Of a DNA stretch of 64,000 nucleotides, positions 21,237-33,900 are shown piece by piece; the first letter of the stretch is position 1; each line of letters opens with the position of its first letter. Made by a program: the position numbers and the translations under genes. Below the pieces are notes generated by a model. That model saw nothing but the letters and a program-made list of their open reading frames with translations. It made no database searches and was not told the DNA's origin. The DNA comes from Hippasteria phrygiana (lineage: Eukaryota > Echinodermata > Asteroidea > Valvatida > Goniasteridae). The stretch covers positions 248,001 through 312,000 of the forward strand of contig JAZGUH010000375.1 in the NCBI GenBank assembly GCA_037893225.1. The letters run 5' to 3'.

Positions 21237-24200
21237 GTTTCTTTGTTCACTTTGAAAAACTATTAACAAATCTTTGCATGTAACAATTTACAATTAGACG
21301 TTATTTATAAAATATATTACAGACCCTTTCAAAAGGACTGATATCTTAATATTAAGTCCAGTGTATTATGTCCATTATTTTTGCATTATAAACATATATA
21401 GTATAGTGGTGGGCCTAGGCCTAATAAAGATTAGCTTGAAAATTTCAGCTCAAGCTCATGACATCTGAGATTCGCCGTTTAGAGCTGGAAGACATCCCAT
21501 AAGCATGATAATTCAAAGGTTCGTAGCGGTATTTTTTGGAGTGCCGCTATCTTCCTTTTCCCTGAATATATCAACCAAACAATCACCTTACCGGCAGATG
21601 CAGCGACTGATGCCCTCAAAATGAGAATACGATTAAGTTAAACCCGAAAAAAGATAAATATGTCCCTCAAATATTTGTCAAACAATCCACAATAATTTAT
21701 TTAAAATATTTGCTCAGATTTAGCAATTTCACCACAACGCACAGCGAGCAACTCACCCGAACGCCGTACCCACACACACGGCTAATTAGCGCTGTTTAGA
21801 CAGTAGACTTACATGTACATGTACATGTACATTGAGCTTTTTCGAACCAAAGGGCAGGGTACCGCGCAGTCGAGACGGTACCCGACTAAAAATAAGCACC
21901 CGCTCTTGGTATATAAAATGTCCACAGACAACATTGGCACCGTACTCCAACTTCAACAATTGGAGAAAATACTTTATAAAAGATGGACTGTCCGTTCTCT
22001 ATTCGCGTTTCACCTGGAATTTTTTTTTTATAATTTACTATTTTTGTAGCAATGGAAAAGTTATTTGCATTTTAATAAGACATTGAACAAAATGAAAATG
22101 TGCCGTTTACAATTATTTTACAATAATTATGTCGAATTACTTCCAGAAAATATAATCCAGTTCTAGTAGAAGAAGCGCAAAAACAACGAAATATACAATT
22201 GTAATTTTTGAGGGACGAAAACACCCAAGTTAAAAAATACAATTTGAAAATTTGTTAGAGGAAAAAAAATGAAACTGTTGAAGAGCATAGCACGGACAGT
22301 TATCTTTAAAACTATAAGGTAACTAATCTTCACACCCAAAATGAAGTTGGAATGGTTCATGTTTTGGTTTCCTTTTAGTCCCATATTTCATTAATCTCAT
22401 TTTTTTTATATTTTAATTGTTATTTTAATGACATTTTCTCTTTTTTTTATACCTCAATTTTCAAATTTAATGTAATTGGAATCAGGGTCCTTATAAGCAG
22501 TTTGTAACTGATATGGCCACCGTGTATTAAACAGCAAATAAAAATAAATTAAAACAAAAATTGGCCTGTAAATATCAGCCAGGCCTGTTGCAGTACCTCT
22601 AGGGTGGGGCTTGAAACTTGAGGAGGGTGCATGCCAATGGGTGCATGTCGTGTGTTTCACATCTACCAACCTAAGAAAAAAAGCGGAAAAACATGCATTC
22701 AGTCTTCCAACAATATCACAGCAACTTGATAATTAAAAATACTGCAAACAAAACGGCACGGTGTTCTGGAGGTCACAGGTTCGAATCCGATCCTGCCAGA
22801 TTTCTTTGTTGACAAAACTTGTTACCATAAGCAAGAACTATCAAACAACTTCAGAAAACCATTAAAAGCAACATTTCTAAAATCATCAGCATGCACCCAC
22901 ATGATAAGCGCAATAAATTCAACATGAAAGTAAAATATTAAAGAACGTCTAAATTCGGATCAATGGAAGGCTAAACATTTAAAGTAGATGTGTATATTAT
23001 GCTTTACATTAAAATACACACATTTTAAGTTAAAATAAAATACAATATTCGCTGAGTATAGGATGGGTAAAACCCCGCGAAAATACCTTCGTTGAAAAAG
23101 AAAAAAAAAGAGAAAATTCCCAACCGGCTCCAAATTTTCTTGGCAACCAAGTTTGTCAACTCCGTAAACCAGCACTAGATTTACGGAATGAGATGGCAGA
23201 AAACACTTCGCATTTACCGCGATCAGTACATGCACAGACAACTAACACAGGTCCCGAAACTATTATGCACAACTAAACTTTGAAAGTACAAATCGCAAAA
23301 TTATAATAATGTTCGATTTTTTAAATATAATTTTTTGTCTTCAAAAACTCGTTCCAAAAACATTTTTGTGAAATTTGTTGGGAAAAAAAATGTTCGGTTC
23401 CTTTTTCTTTCGAGGGCACATAACCCGTTATATGGATAAACATGATAGTAACGCCTTCAGATTTATTCACCATCGATCGAGGTGATAATTTTCTTTCATC
23501 CACATCGCAACGAATGTTTTTCCTCGCTAAGCATCGGGGGGAAAAGGCGTCTCGCGTGGCGGAACCATGACTGACGTCACACACATAAGCGCGCGTAAAT
23601 CCCGGGGGGTATATATCCCCCCACTTTTTGACCAGGGGGATGGGCCATTGGATCATCCCCCATCCCCTCCCCCCTACCCCCCCCCCCCCCCCCCCCCCCC
23701 ACCCCACTACCCCCCCCCCCCCCCCCCCTCCCCCCCCCACCCCCGATGTGGTACAAAAAATGCTGATTTCAAAGTTATCTTTTAACTTTCCAACAAAAAT
23801 GTACCGGTATAAAAAAGAAAACCGAAAACAAACAGTCGGCCTACGGTACGGTACAAAAGCTTTAAATGCACCATTGTGTTGTCAGGTATGAGACAGTGTT
23901 AAAGTTTGCATTAGATGTAGGCCTACACAGCCCTATAGAGGGTGACCAGAGTACCTTTGTATCATGAAAAGCATCTCCTAGTGTCATATTGTCTCCAGTC
24001 CCCCCCCCCACCCCGATTCGGAATTTCTTTGGGCCGGTGTCATATGAAAATCAGACTCCAATGAAAATCAGACTCCTTTTCCCAATAATAGTTACAATGT
24101 AGTGTGTGCAATACTACAACGAGCATACATAGAGGAATTTCATATTTAGCCCCTTCTGCGCACTTTTGGGTTGAAAGCGAGGATGTCAATGCCGGTGGCG

Positions 24201-24711
24201 TAACTGTGTGAAATTGGGGGGGGGGGGGGGGGGGGACAGCTGGGGGTGCATACATTTTTTCAAGGTTCACTGAAAGTACAGGTACATAAACTGCAGCTTG
24301 TGTAATTTGTTTGTACATTTCAAGATTTCAAATGGGGGGGGGGGGGGGGGGGGGGGCACGGATGTCATCTGGGGGGCACCAATTCCTCCAAACAATTTTA
24401 CATGACTATAAGAAAACTTTTCCTTGTAACCAATTTATATCAAACAGCCCGATTATGAAAAACCAATAATTATACTTTATAACCAATTTAGAACTATCAA
24501 CAAATAAACTAAAAATCACTCAGACATATACACTGATCGTTCATGTTAATTCAACTACACACAAAATTCATATAGGTTATTATTGATATCAGGATTAGAT
24601 AATTTCGAATAAATCAATCCACTGTCTCAAAACTACGTACCCAACCGAAATACTACTGTACTTGTAAAACACATCATGCGCATGATAAAACTTAGGACAA
24701 CAGGGATGTTC

Positions 24712-24965
24712 AAGAGGATATGTTGACTGCTGAGAGAAGTTTGTGTCAGTTTGTTGTTTATGTAGATTGCGTATTGTAAAATAATAAATAGCCAATTATT
24801 TCTGTAAAGTGACTTTTGAGAGCTGTTTTTTATCAAGTCCCATCTAGCCCGCTGGTGCCATTTATTTAAAAGTCGTCGCTCTGCGGGTAGCAAACAAATC
24901 TGACGTCATAACACGTCCACTGTTGTGTCTAGCAAACTTCTCTCAGCAATCAATATCCTCTTTCA
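24712..24965. mobile_element. AAAGAGGA-family foldback element in unit 2
   Basis: The duplicated counterpart of the element at 20290-20541, nearly identical to it, with two small insertions. Confidence 0.7.
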
Positions 24966-25585
24966 GAGTCCCCCCCCCCCCCAAAAAAAAGAAGATATTA
25001 TTAATAATATTATAATTATACCAACTTCGTTAAAAAAACACTATAAAAACTTTTCCACAACCATATGCAAACAACTTAAAGTTTACAACTACATGTATCA
25101 CAAACTTACTAACACTATTAAAAAATAATTCGTCAAACAATCCACAAGGGAAATTTGAATACATTTTTAAAGTGAACATGAAACTGGCAGGAGCGGGATT
25201 CGAACCTGACGAATTATAAGTTAAAAAGTCGTATCCTCATTTATACCCAGCACGATATGGGGCAGAGCGGGTACCCCCCTTTTGTCCCTATACCCTATAC
25301 ACTCTCCAGACTATTGTTACCTAACACATCCCCCTAGAGATCTGAAAAGAATTCCTGAGATTCCGGAAACACAATGACCAACACAAAAGAGGGGGGGGGG
25401 GGGGGTTCCCTCTGCCCCATATCGTGCATCATATGTCCTCATTGAGAGATCCCCACAATGTCGCTTCCCGGGTTGTATCGTAAAATTAGGTGTGATCTCT
25501 GGCTATACGGTATTCTGGGTTTATGACTTCTGACTAACGCCCACCCGAACAAAGATACTGACAATTTCAGACCGCCAACATATAG

Positions 25586-25658
25586 GGCAAGATAGCTCAG
25601 TTGGTAGAGCGCCGATAAGGTAACCCGGAGGTCGTAGGTTCGAATCTCGCTCCTGCCA
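25586..25658 (+). repeat. tRNA-derived SINE head (family A) in unit 2
   Basis: The duplicated counterpart of the module at 21164-21236; I see no base difference within the 73 bases. Confidence 0.75.
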
Positions 25659-25849
25659 GTTTCTTTGTTCACTTTGAAAAACTATTAACAAATCTTTGCA
25701 TGTAACAATTTACAATTAGACGTTATTTATAAAATATATTACAGACCCTTTCAAAAGGACTGATATCTTAATATTAAGTCCAGTGTATTATGTCCATTAT
25801 TTTTGCATTATAAACATATAAATATATATTGATCTTTTATGTCTAATAA

Positions 25850-27028
25850 AGGTTTTCTCGGCCAATTTCAACATGTTTTCGTTTATTTTAACGCCAGGTT
25901 CATTCAGTTTAGATTGAAATTGAATGATCACGCAGAGCGTCATTCGACAATCAAAAATAATCATTCAAATTCACTATCCGATGAGCATTCTATCATCTTT
26001 TAGCTTCACTCGTACTTGTAAAAGATACATTCAAATTAAAAGTATCGCAATGTTCATTTAATTTCGTCTGGACCAGCAGTAAGGGGTTGACCGGTATTCA
26101 TTTTCATTAATGGGCAGTCATATTTCACCTTTTTTCAAGCATCTTTTCCTGCATGTCCATTTCCTGCATGTCTGTATTCCCATAAAAGTCTGAGTTTATC
26201 TCAACGTAAATCATATCTGACGTGTTCCATCCGTAGATGCACACCCCTCTTAACTATATTTTCAGACAGATAAGATATGGGAGGGGAGGTGTGATCGACT
26301 GATGGAATCGGCGAAAACAAATTACCCAAGAGAAGTGTTTCCGATGTCTTGCACATGAAGAGATCGACGTAAACAAAGTTAACAAAGTAAACAAAGTTAA
26401 AAGTTAAAGGATTGACATGTCAACATACAGATGCCCCTGATTGTTTTGGTCAAACTTTAGAACAAACAAATATCAACAATGAAAAAATAAATTCCTTAGC
26501 CATTTTCATTTAATTAGTTCGTTACATCATCAATCCCTCTTATCAGTTCAGTATTATAAATTTTACAAAATTTTCCATTATAAATGTGAACATTTTTCTA
26601 CAAAAACGTCAGAAGACAATAGGAAATTATATATCAATTAATTTGTTTTATTAATTTGCATGAATATTTGATGAATTCAAAATGATTTGCCCATAAACGA
26701 ATAAGAAAAGAAAAGCATGGCCATACGTCATATATGCACACCGACGTTCGCTAATTCGAATAACCGTCGAAGGACTGACACAAAACTCAATGTAAGAATG
26801 CAACAAATGAAGTCTAATGCACTAAAACGAAATAGAATGCCCCTAAACGAAAACGAACATTAGGAACAAAATCATGGGTGCTTAAAAATTGAAATTGAAT
26901 AACCAAACAATGAAAAGGAAACCTTAATTTGATCAAAATGAATGTGTAAAAACCATGCGAATTTGAATGACCAATAACAAAAATGATCAGAAAAAAGTAT
27001 CGCAAATCGCAAATTGGCCGGGAAAACC
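25850..27028. mobile_element. Candidate 1.2 kb non-autonomous DNA transposon
   Basis: The left end AGGTTTTCTCGGCCAATTT is the inverse of the right end AAATTGGCCGGGAAAACCT with one mismatch. The interior is AT-rich with weak internal inverted similarity (CATTCAAATT-type motifs) and no transposase frame. It starts about 30 bases after the tandem duplication ends. Confidence 0.6.
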
Positions 27029-27034
27029 TATAGT

Positions 27035-27765
27035 AAATAACAAAAGTGTTTAATTTTTTTATTTGGAAATACAGTACCAATCCTCCTGAGAAATATTTCC
27101 GCCTGAAAAATGGAAGAAGCGAAGAATGAAGGAAAACTGTATATTTTTACGAAAACAAAATGCTTACTATACTCTGCAATCCATTTAATCTTAACTTTAC
27201 GCGTGGTAATTGCCCTGGCACTGTAAGAACAAAGTAAGCAAAGAATAACCAATTCTTTTTTTAATGATCAATTTCTCTGAGAAATAATTTAGTTTTGTGC
27301 TACATATTTGTTTTTAATGATATTTGCAAAAGGTGGCTCTATCAGAAATTCAGAATAAATAAATAAATAAATAGGCCTAAATAAACAAATTACGAAAGAA
27401 AGAAAGGAAAGAGGAGAGAGAAACATTACGTATGTAATGTTAAGACCAATCCTTGCCAAATATTGTTGGAGGTGTCATTTAGTTTAATTAATTCAGTGCG
27501 GAGCAAAAAGTCTTCGTTTTTCTTCATTGTGTACAGGGAACACTTCGGTTGGTCGCAAGTTTTACCTACCAAACGTATGAGGGCGCCCTTCCCCATGAGC
27601 AACTACTTCCTGTTTCACTTTTTTTTATAGCGGAGTATTCGATTTATCTTTTCCACGATCGATGTTTGGTGAACATGCACTGGCCACTGCATTATGTGCA
27701 CTGGTGTATGTTTACCAACGTAGGCCTACTTACTTAGATAAATATGATATTGAATTTGCTTGAAC
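27035..27765. other. 5-prime flank of PTS
   Basis: This stretch holds a dispersed repeat fragment (27068-27240, shared with 9355-9450) and an (AAAT)n patch near 27354. The PTS promoter should lie close to its right end, but no TATA box or other element is convincing. Confidence 0.4.
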
Positions 27766-27792
27766 AAGTGAACTGATCGAAGTCCAGGAATA

Positions 27793-27932
27793 ATGATGTC
27801 TGGATCTGATTCGTCACAAAGTGACAGACATGCGAACAATATTAACGACGACAAGCAACGAATTAAGAGAAACAACCGTGTGGTATTTGTGAGTCGATCG
27901 GAGTCATTCAGTGCATGCCATCGATTACACAG
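27793..27932 (+). CDS. PTS: PTS coding exon 1
   Basis: Encodes residues 1-46 plus two bases of Ser47. It contains [14 protein letters not shown], the first zinc-ligand motif. The donor is CACAG followed by GTGAAT. Confidence 0.93.
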
Positions 27933-30900
27933 GTGAATACCGTGATCAGGGTTACCTATACTACTTAAATGTTTGTATGCAGGCTAGTAAAACCATGGTA
28001 AAACAATGCACATCAGTCCCACCAGATAATGAGTCCAGCGTTAGGGCAATATTTGGAAAGATTTTACTAATACCCCCACATATAGACCTTATCGCAATAC
28101 CGCCTGGATATGAGACGTCACAATGGTTACCCAGATTGTGGGAAAGAAACGCGCACCATAATAGCTCCTATTTCCTTCCCACAATCCCTTGTGACCATTG
28201 TGACGTCTCAACCAGGCGGTATTTGCGATATGGTCTATAATAAGCGAGTTTGATAATTGACTTTTGCAATGCAATGTGGGTAAAAGGTCACAGGTCAGCT
28301 GTACCAAAACAGCGTCAAAGGCCGTTACGACGAGGCAGAATTTGGTACAGCTGACCTTTGACCTGAGAATTATCGAACTCGTCTATTGGTCAGGGACAGC
28401 AAAATATTGTATGGATAATTAACCCTCCTTGATAACAACTTGACCATCCAGGTTTATTTTTTTAAGGAAGGAGGGGGCTTTCTAATTTCTTATTTTCAAG
28501 ATGGGCGCCATCCTTTTTAAAATTTCCGACAAGCGTAGGTTTTTCAACTGTTCAAAGACACAAAAATGAAAGAGACATGTTGGTATGGGCAATTCAATGA
28601 TATTGCATTCATGAGTTAAAACAGAAAATTATTCTTTTGAATGGTCATTCAGTCACTTTGAAATACATTTTCTGGTGATTTTCTTCTAAACTGATTTTTT
28701 GTAAAAATTTGTAAAAATTTGAAAGAAAATGTGTTCGACTGGTGGCAGCGCGATCGGCCCATGCTTCACGATCGGCCGATAGCACAGCACGATCGACCGA
28801 TTGTGCACATCGACCGATTGCGCCCAACATATATAATACACAATTTTTTCAAAGTGAACAAAGGAAACTGGCAGGAGGGGGATTCGAACCTACAACCTCC
28901 AGAATACCGTACCGGCACTCTACCAACTGAGCTATCTTGCCCTACTTCCAGAGCTGTAAGGTTTTCACAAACTTTACAGAGAGACACATAAACAACTGTG
29001 GAAGATTTTTTCCATATTTTTTTGGGGTCATTTTTCTGCCCCAACATTTCATATGTCTTATCTTGATATGGCTATGTACACATAGGTTAGGTTCAGTTCC
29101 TTGAAATGTCATTGGAAATGGTGAAATTTTACGAGAATATTGTTGTCGACAGATTGTGCCTTAATGCTAGGTGGTTTGCACAGACATAAATAATAGGTTA
29201 TTTATGTCTGTGGTTTGTCAACCTTCTGTTGACAACAAACGATGTTCAACTTTGGAGTGGTGAATCCTGTGGACTTGGTAAGTGATATTCTCGTAAAATG
29301 TCACCATTTCCAGTGACATTTCAAGGAATTGAACCTAACCTATGTGTATGTTGGGCGCAATCGGATGATGTGTGCGATCGGTTGATGTGCACGATCGGTC
29401 GATCGTGCTGCGCTATTGGTCGATCATGATGCTATGGGCCAATCGCGCTGCCACTAGTCGAACACAATTTCTTTCTAATTCACGGCTCTGGAGGATTTTT
29501 TTAAAGGTAAGTGAAGTCTAAGATACCGTCAGAATTGACTGATAGGGCAGCACGATCGACCGATCGCGCAAAAATTGTACATTACCATATGAAGATAAGA
29601 CATGAAATGTTGAGGCAGAAAATGACAAGAGAGTTATGGATCATAAAAAAAATGGAAAAAAATCTTCCCCAGCAGTTCATATGTGTCTCTCTGTAGGGTT
29701 TGTGAAAACCAATATCTTTGTTGGGGGGGGGGGGGGGGGGGGTGCACTGACAATTTAGGAGACCACCAACATAAACCCGTTTACGGATTGCATGCTGTGT
29801 GAAAGTGTATCCCTATTACCAAATCGTGACAGGGATCGAGAACTCCAAAATTTCGCGTGGCGATCACCGAGATTGGTCGTGTGAATGTGTCGATGCTATT
29901 TTCGCAAGGATATTGGCAGTCACTCGCAAATGAGTAGGACTGTCTGGGGTGACTCAGTTTGGTTGGCATTTTCTCTCATGGGAATACAGTCCAATTCTGT
30001 ATAAATAATCTGGCGTCTGCAGTATCTGCACTCTAGGGAGACATCCTGCGACCTGAGCTTCTTGTGTCTCCGCATCCTCCTCGACTCAGCTGCACTCTCA
30101 TTGGATTGCTCTGCTGTAGCGACCCACGTTTAGTGAGGGAGCGCCACAGTGGCCTATCCTAAAGCTGCATCTTGCCAAGTGGCAGTTGGAATCTCAGCTG
30201 GCTGTAGATGACGTTTCAGGCAGTCCTTGAATCGTAGCTTTGGATGGCCTCTATGACGAGCCCCGGAAGAAAGCTCCCCATAAAACACAGCTTTTGGCAG
30301 ACGCAAGTCTTCCATGCGAACAAGGTGACCGCTCCAACGCAGCTGTCTTGCAAGAAGCATTGATCCAGCGCTGACCATACCAGCTCTACGGAGGACTTCA
30401 GCGTTGGTGATGCGGTCAGACCATTTGATGTTGAGGATTGCACGGAGGTGGCGGAGTTGCATGGTGTTGAATTTCCGGATGTGATTTTGGTACAGCGCAT
30501 ATGTCTCGGTGGAATACAGCAGACTGGACAGAACCACTGCCTGGTAGACCTTGCACTTGGTAGATATCTTGACACCACGCTGTGACCAAAGTCGCTTTTG
30601 CAGGCGACCAAAGGATGAAGCTGCAGCAGATATGCGTGTGGTTACTTCACTGTCCGGCCTGTTGTCCTTGGCTATTGTACTGCCGAGATAGGTGAACCAT
30701 GGACCAGAATAGTAGTTGAGTGCCTGGTATACCCGGTGCTGATTGAAACAGGACTTGTGTCTTCTTGGCATTGATGGTCAGGCCAAAGGCAGACGCTGTT
30801 GTGGCAAATTTACTGACAAGGCTTTGCAGATCTTCCTCAGAGTGCGCTACTAATGCAGCATCATCAGCAAACAGTAAATCCTGCACTCGGATCTCATGTG

Positions 30901-33900
30901 TTTTGTTTTGGCTTGGAGCCTCTTTAGGTTGAATAGGCTGCCATCTGAGCGCGTCTTGATGTAGACTCCACCAGCCGCATTCAGGGAGATGACATCCAAT
31001 ACAGCCGACAGGAAGATTGTAAAAAACAAGGTAGGCGCCAGTACACATCCTTGCTTTACTCCATGGTTGATCGTGAAGGGGGTGGATGAGGTTCCGGTGA
31101 TTGATACTTGGCCGGACATGCCATCATGGAGCTTTCTGATCAGGTTGACTAACTACTCTGGGCAGCCTTATCTGGAAAGGATTCGCCACAGTAGATGTCT
31201 AGGCACTGAGTCGAATGCTTTGGAAAAGTCGATGAATGCAATGAAGAGTGGCATATTTTGCCACAGTCTTGATGGTTGCCTTTTCGCTTATAGATTGTAA
31301 CTATAAGTGCATCTTTGAAAGCAGTGGGTAGTTCTTCGGTCTCCCAGCAGCGGAGGAACAAGCTGTGAAGCGTGGACTGAAGGAGTGTGCCTCCATGCTT
31401 GTATATCTCAGCTGGAAGGCTATCTAGGCCAGGAGCCTTCCCAGTGGACATGCTTTTCGCTGCCTGTTTGACATCCCAAGAGTAGGTGGACTAGTGAGGT
31501 CTTGATGTAGTGCCCGCTGGGGGATCAGGTCAAGAAGGTCTTCTTGTGTTGGTGTAGACCTATTAAGGAGAACCTCAAAATGTTCACGCCAACGGGTTGT
31601 AATCTCTGATTTCTCGGTGTGGAAAGTGTTGTCGTCAGCAGAGAAAATGGGACAGTATGGTGATTTCTCAGGCCCAAAGATGGTTTTCAGAGACCTGTAG
31701 AAGCCTTTTGAGTAATGAGCATCAGCCATCTGTTGTAGTGCAGTTGCTTTGGAGTCCCACCAACTGTCCTGCATGTGACGAAGATGCCTTTGCAGAACTG
31801 CCCTGGCTTCCTGGAAGCGTTTGAGGTTGATGCGTGATGACGGATCAGAAAGATTTGCTGTATAACAGCACGCTTGGTCTGGAGAAGGTCCTGGATCTGA
31901 GAGTCATTGTCATCAAACCAGTCAGCATGCTGTCTCTGATGATGCACTGTATACAGCCTGCTGAATGGTGTCCCAATGGCTATCAATACTAGAAGTGTCG
32001 CTGATGTTGGTAGCCTGACAGATGGAGTTAGTAATGGCAACCTGCAAGTTGGCACGACCCTCAGCTGAGTCAAGTTTATAGAGGTTTAGCTTGCGCCTAG
32101 TTGGTGCAGCAGACTTGTTTATTGAAGTGTGAACATGGAGTCTTAACTGGGTACGGATGAGCAAATGGTCTGTGTTGCACTCAGCACCTCGCATTGCCCG
32201 TGTTTTGCAGACATCGCGCTGGTGGCATCTCTTATTGATGACAAAGTCCAGAAGGTGCCAGCGTTTGGATCTTGGGTGCTGCCACGAATAGTACCATTTG
32301 TCTGGCATATTAAAGAAAGTGTTTGTCACTGCCAAACCAAACTCTTTGCATATTGAGAGAAGCAGTTCTCCATTTGATTTTAAATTCACTCTGCCAAACT
32401 TGCCAAGAGCCCCATCCCAGATAGCACTGTCTTTACCAACTCATGCATTGAAGTCTCCTAGTAGTAGGATGACTTTGTCGTGGGTAGGTATGCTTTGCAA
32501 AGTATGAGAAAGATCCTCATAAAATTGCTGTTTTGTCTCGTCATTGCTTGGTAGGGTCGGAGCATATGCGCTGATGATCATCAAGGAGGTCTTGCTGCTG
32601 ACTGGAAGATTCATGACCATCAACCTATCAGATATGGCCTTTGGAAGAACAGGAAGTTGCCCGACAATAGTGTTAGCTACCGCCAAGCCGACTCCTGCTT
32701 CTCTACGCTCCTCTGTGCCTTTTCCTGACCAGAAAAAGGTGTAGTTGCTCTCTTGTACTTGTAGCTCACCAGTGCAAACTAGACGTGTCTCCTGCAGAGC
32801 TGCTATGTCTACAGAATATCGAGCAAGTTCTCTGTCAATAAGCGCTGTACGCCTCTCAGGTCTGTGGTGAGAGTCGAGTAGCATACGAACATTCCAAGTC
32901 GCCAAGGGTAAGATGTTGTCCGGTTTTATTTTGCTTTTGATTTTTCCCACAATATAGAGTCACGCTGACTGTGGGCTGACAGCCAGGAATGCTTTGGGCG
33001 AGCTTTTTTTACCCCGCCTATTATTGGGGCGTCCCCTGATTGGGGCAGGCGGTGCCTCCCTTAAAAGGGCTGCCTGGTCACCTGAGAAGGACCTCACACC
33101 CATGTCGCCCTCAAGATATGTGCAGCCATCACTCCCAAGTCGCTCATGTGTAGGGATCTGTACTACTGGCTTCCAGCTACTCAAGCCTGGGGGGTCGAAG
33201 GGTTATGACCGACCGGGATGGTGAGGAGAGTTGAGCCACTCCTCATCCATGAAAAGTCCCAGATGGTCAGCATCTCCAACAGCCTCTCCTAACCAAACTC
33301 CTGCTGCCCGGCTTCTCGTGCCGACCCCTGTTTAGAATGGAGGGCAGAGGTGTGGAAGGTGCCTAAAAGTATCTGGTGCCTAAAAACCGGATTGCTCCGG
33401 GCAGGTGGGGTTCGTCAGCCGTGGGAGGCAGTTCACCTAAGAGATGATACTCTGATTCCAAACCCGGGCAGGTGGGGCTCGTCAGCCGTGGTTGGCAACC
33501 CATCTAAGAGAAGGAAAACTCTGACTTCAAACCCCAAAACCAGGCAGCAGTGTTTTTTTGGTACCCTCCCTGGCAGATGAACTACTAGCTGGTGAATGGC
33601 AGGCAGGGGTTCGATCATCTCAACGGAAGGAGGGTTCTGCGTCTTCATCCACCTGAGTACTGCGGGGCAGTTCTTGTGTTCACCAGCGGTCGAGCCTTCT
33701 CTCTCCATTGGATACTGACCACAGGAACCCAGAGCGTGCTGCTACATCTGCGCAACGTATGCTGCACTATAAACTTCTGGCGCAGGCAGTCGGGTAAAAA
33801 CGAAGTGTAAGTTGGATGAAGTCTCATGGCGATGGAGTCTCTGGCGAAAGGATACTGTACAGTGAAATCGCCTTTACGCATGCGCAGTTTGTTGTTGCTC

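Larger units (their letters stand above)
17047..21403 (+). repeat. 4.4 kb tandem duplication, unit 1
   Basis: The unit begins TAGTGGTGGGCCTAGGCC and ends near AAACATATA at about 21400, where the second unit starts with the same bases. It contains no recognisable gene. It carries a family A SINE, a degenerate SINE 3-prime half at about 18373-18440, an AAAGAGGA foldback copy and several long poly-C and poly-G tracts. Confidence 0.93.
21404..25820 (+). repeat. 4.4 kb tandem duplication, unit 2
   Basis: This unit follows unit 1 directly in the same orientation and is collinear with it to about 25815. The offset is 4357 bases at the start and 4422 near the end. Most differences are homopolymer length changes, a (TACATG)n expansion at 21812-21833, and a few substitutions. 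It is either a recent segmental duplication or an assembly artefact. Confidence 0.93.
29950..33845 (-). mobile_element. Frame-broken APE-type non-LTR retrotransposon (LINE), possibly RTE-like
   Basis: On the minus strand, and antisense to PTS in intron 1, the order is a GC-rich 5-prime region with two 67-bp repeats, an apurinic-type endonuclease, a reverse transcriptase and a C-terminal region ending in a Cys-rich segment. Endonuclease and RT signatures are clear ([36 protein letters not shown]). The domains fall in several frames, so many frameshifts separate them and the copy cannot encode an intact protein. The length of about 3.9 kb would suit an RTE-type LINE, but a CR1 or Jockey relative is possible. 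Both boundaries are approximate, set where the foldback family resumes. Confidence 0.88.

Noticed and set aside
23321..23891. Glycine-rich and proline-rich frames over the duplicated unit
   Set aside because: They are translations of poly-C and poly-G tracts and are not shared with unit 1 in length or frame.
26814..27252. Minus-strand frames upstream of PTS
   Set aside because: They are AT-rich and partly inside the 25850-27028 element and a dispersed repeat, with no recognisable protein family.
29950..33845. LTR retrotransposon or retrovirus-like element
   Set aside because: An APE-type endonuclease lies upstream of the RT, and no gag, protease, integrase or long terminal repeats are seen, so it is a LINE.
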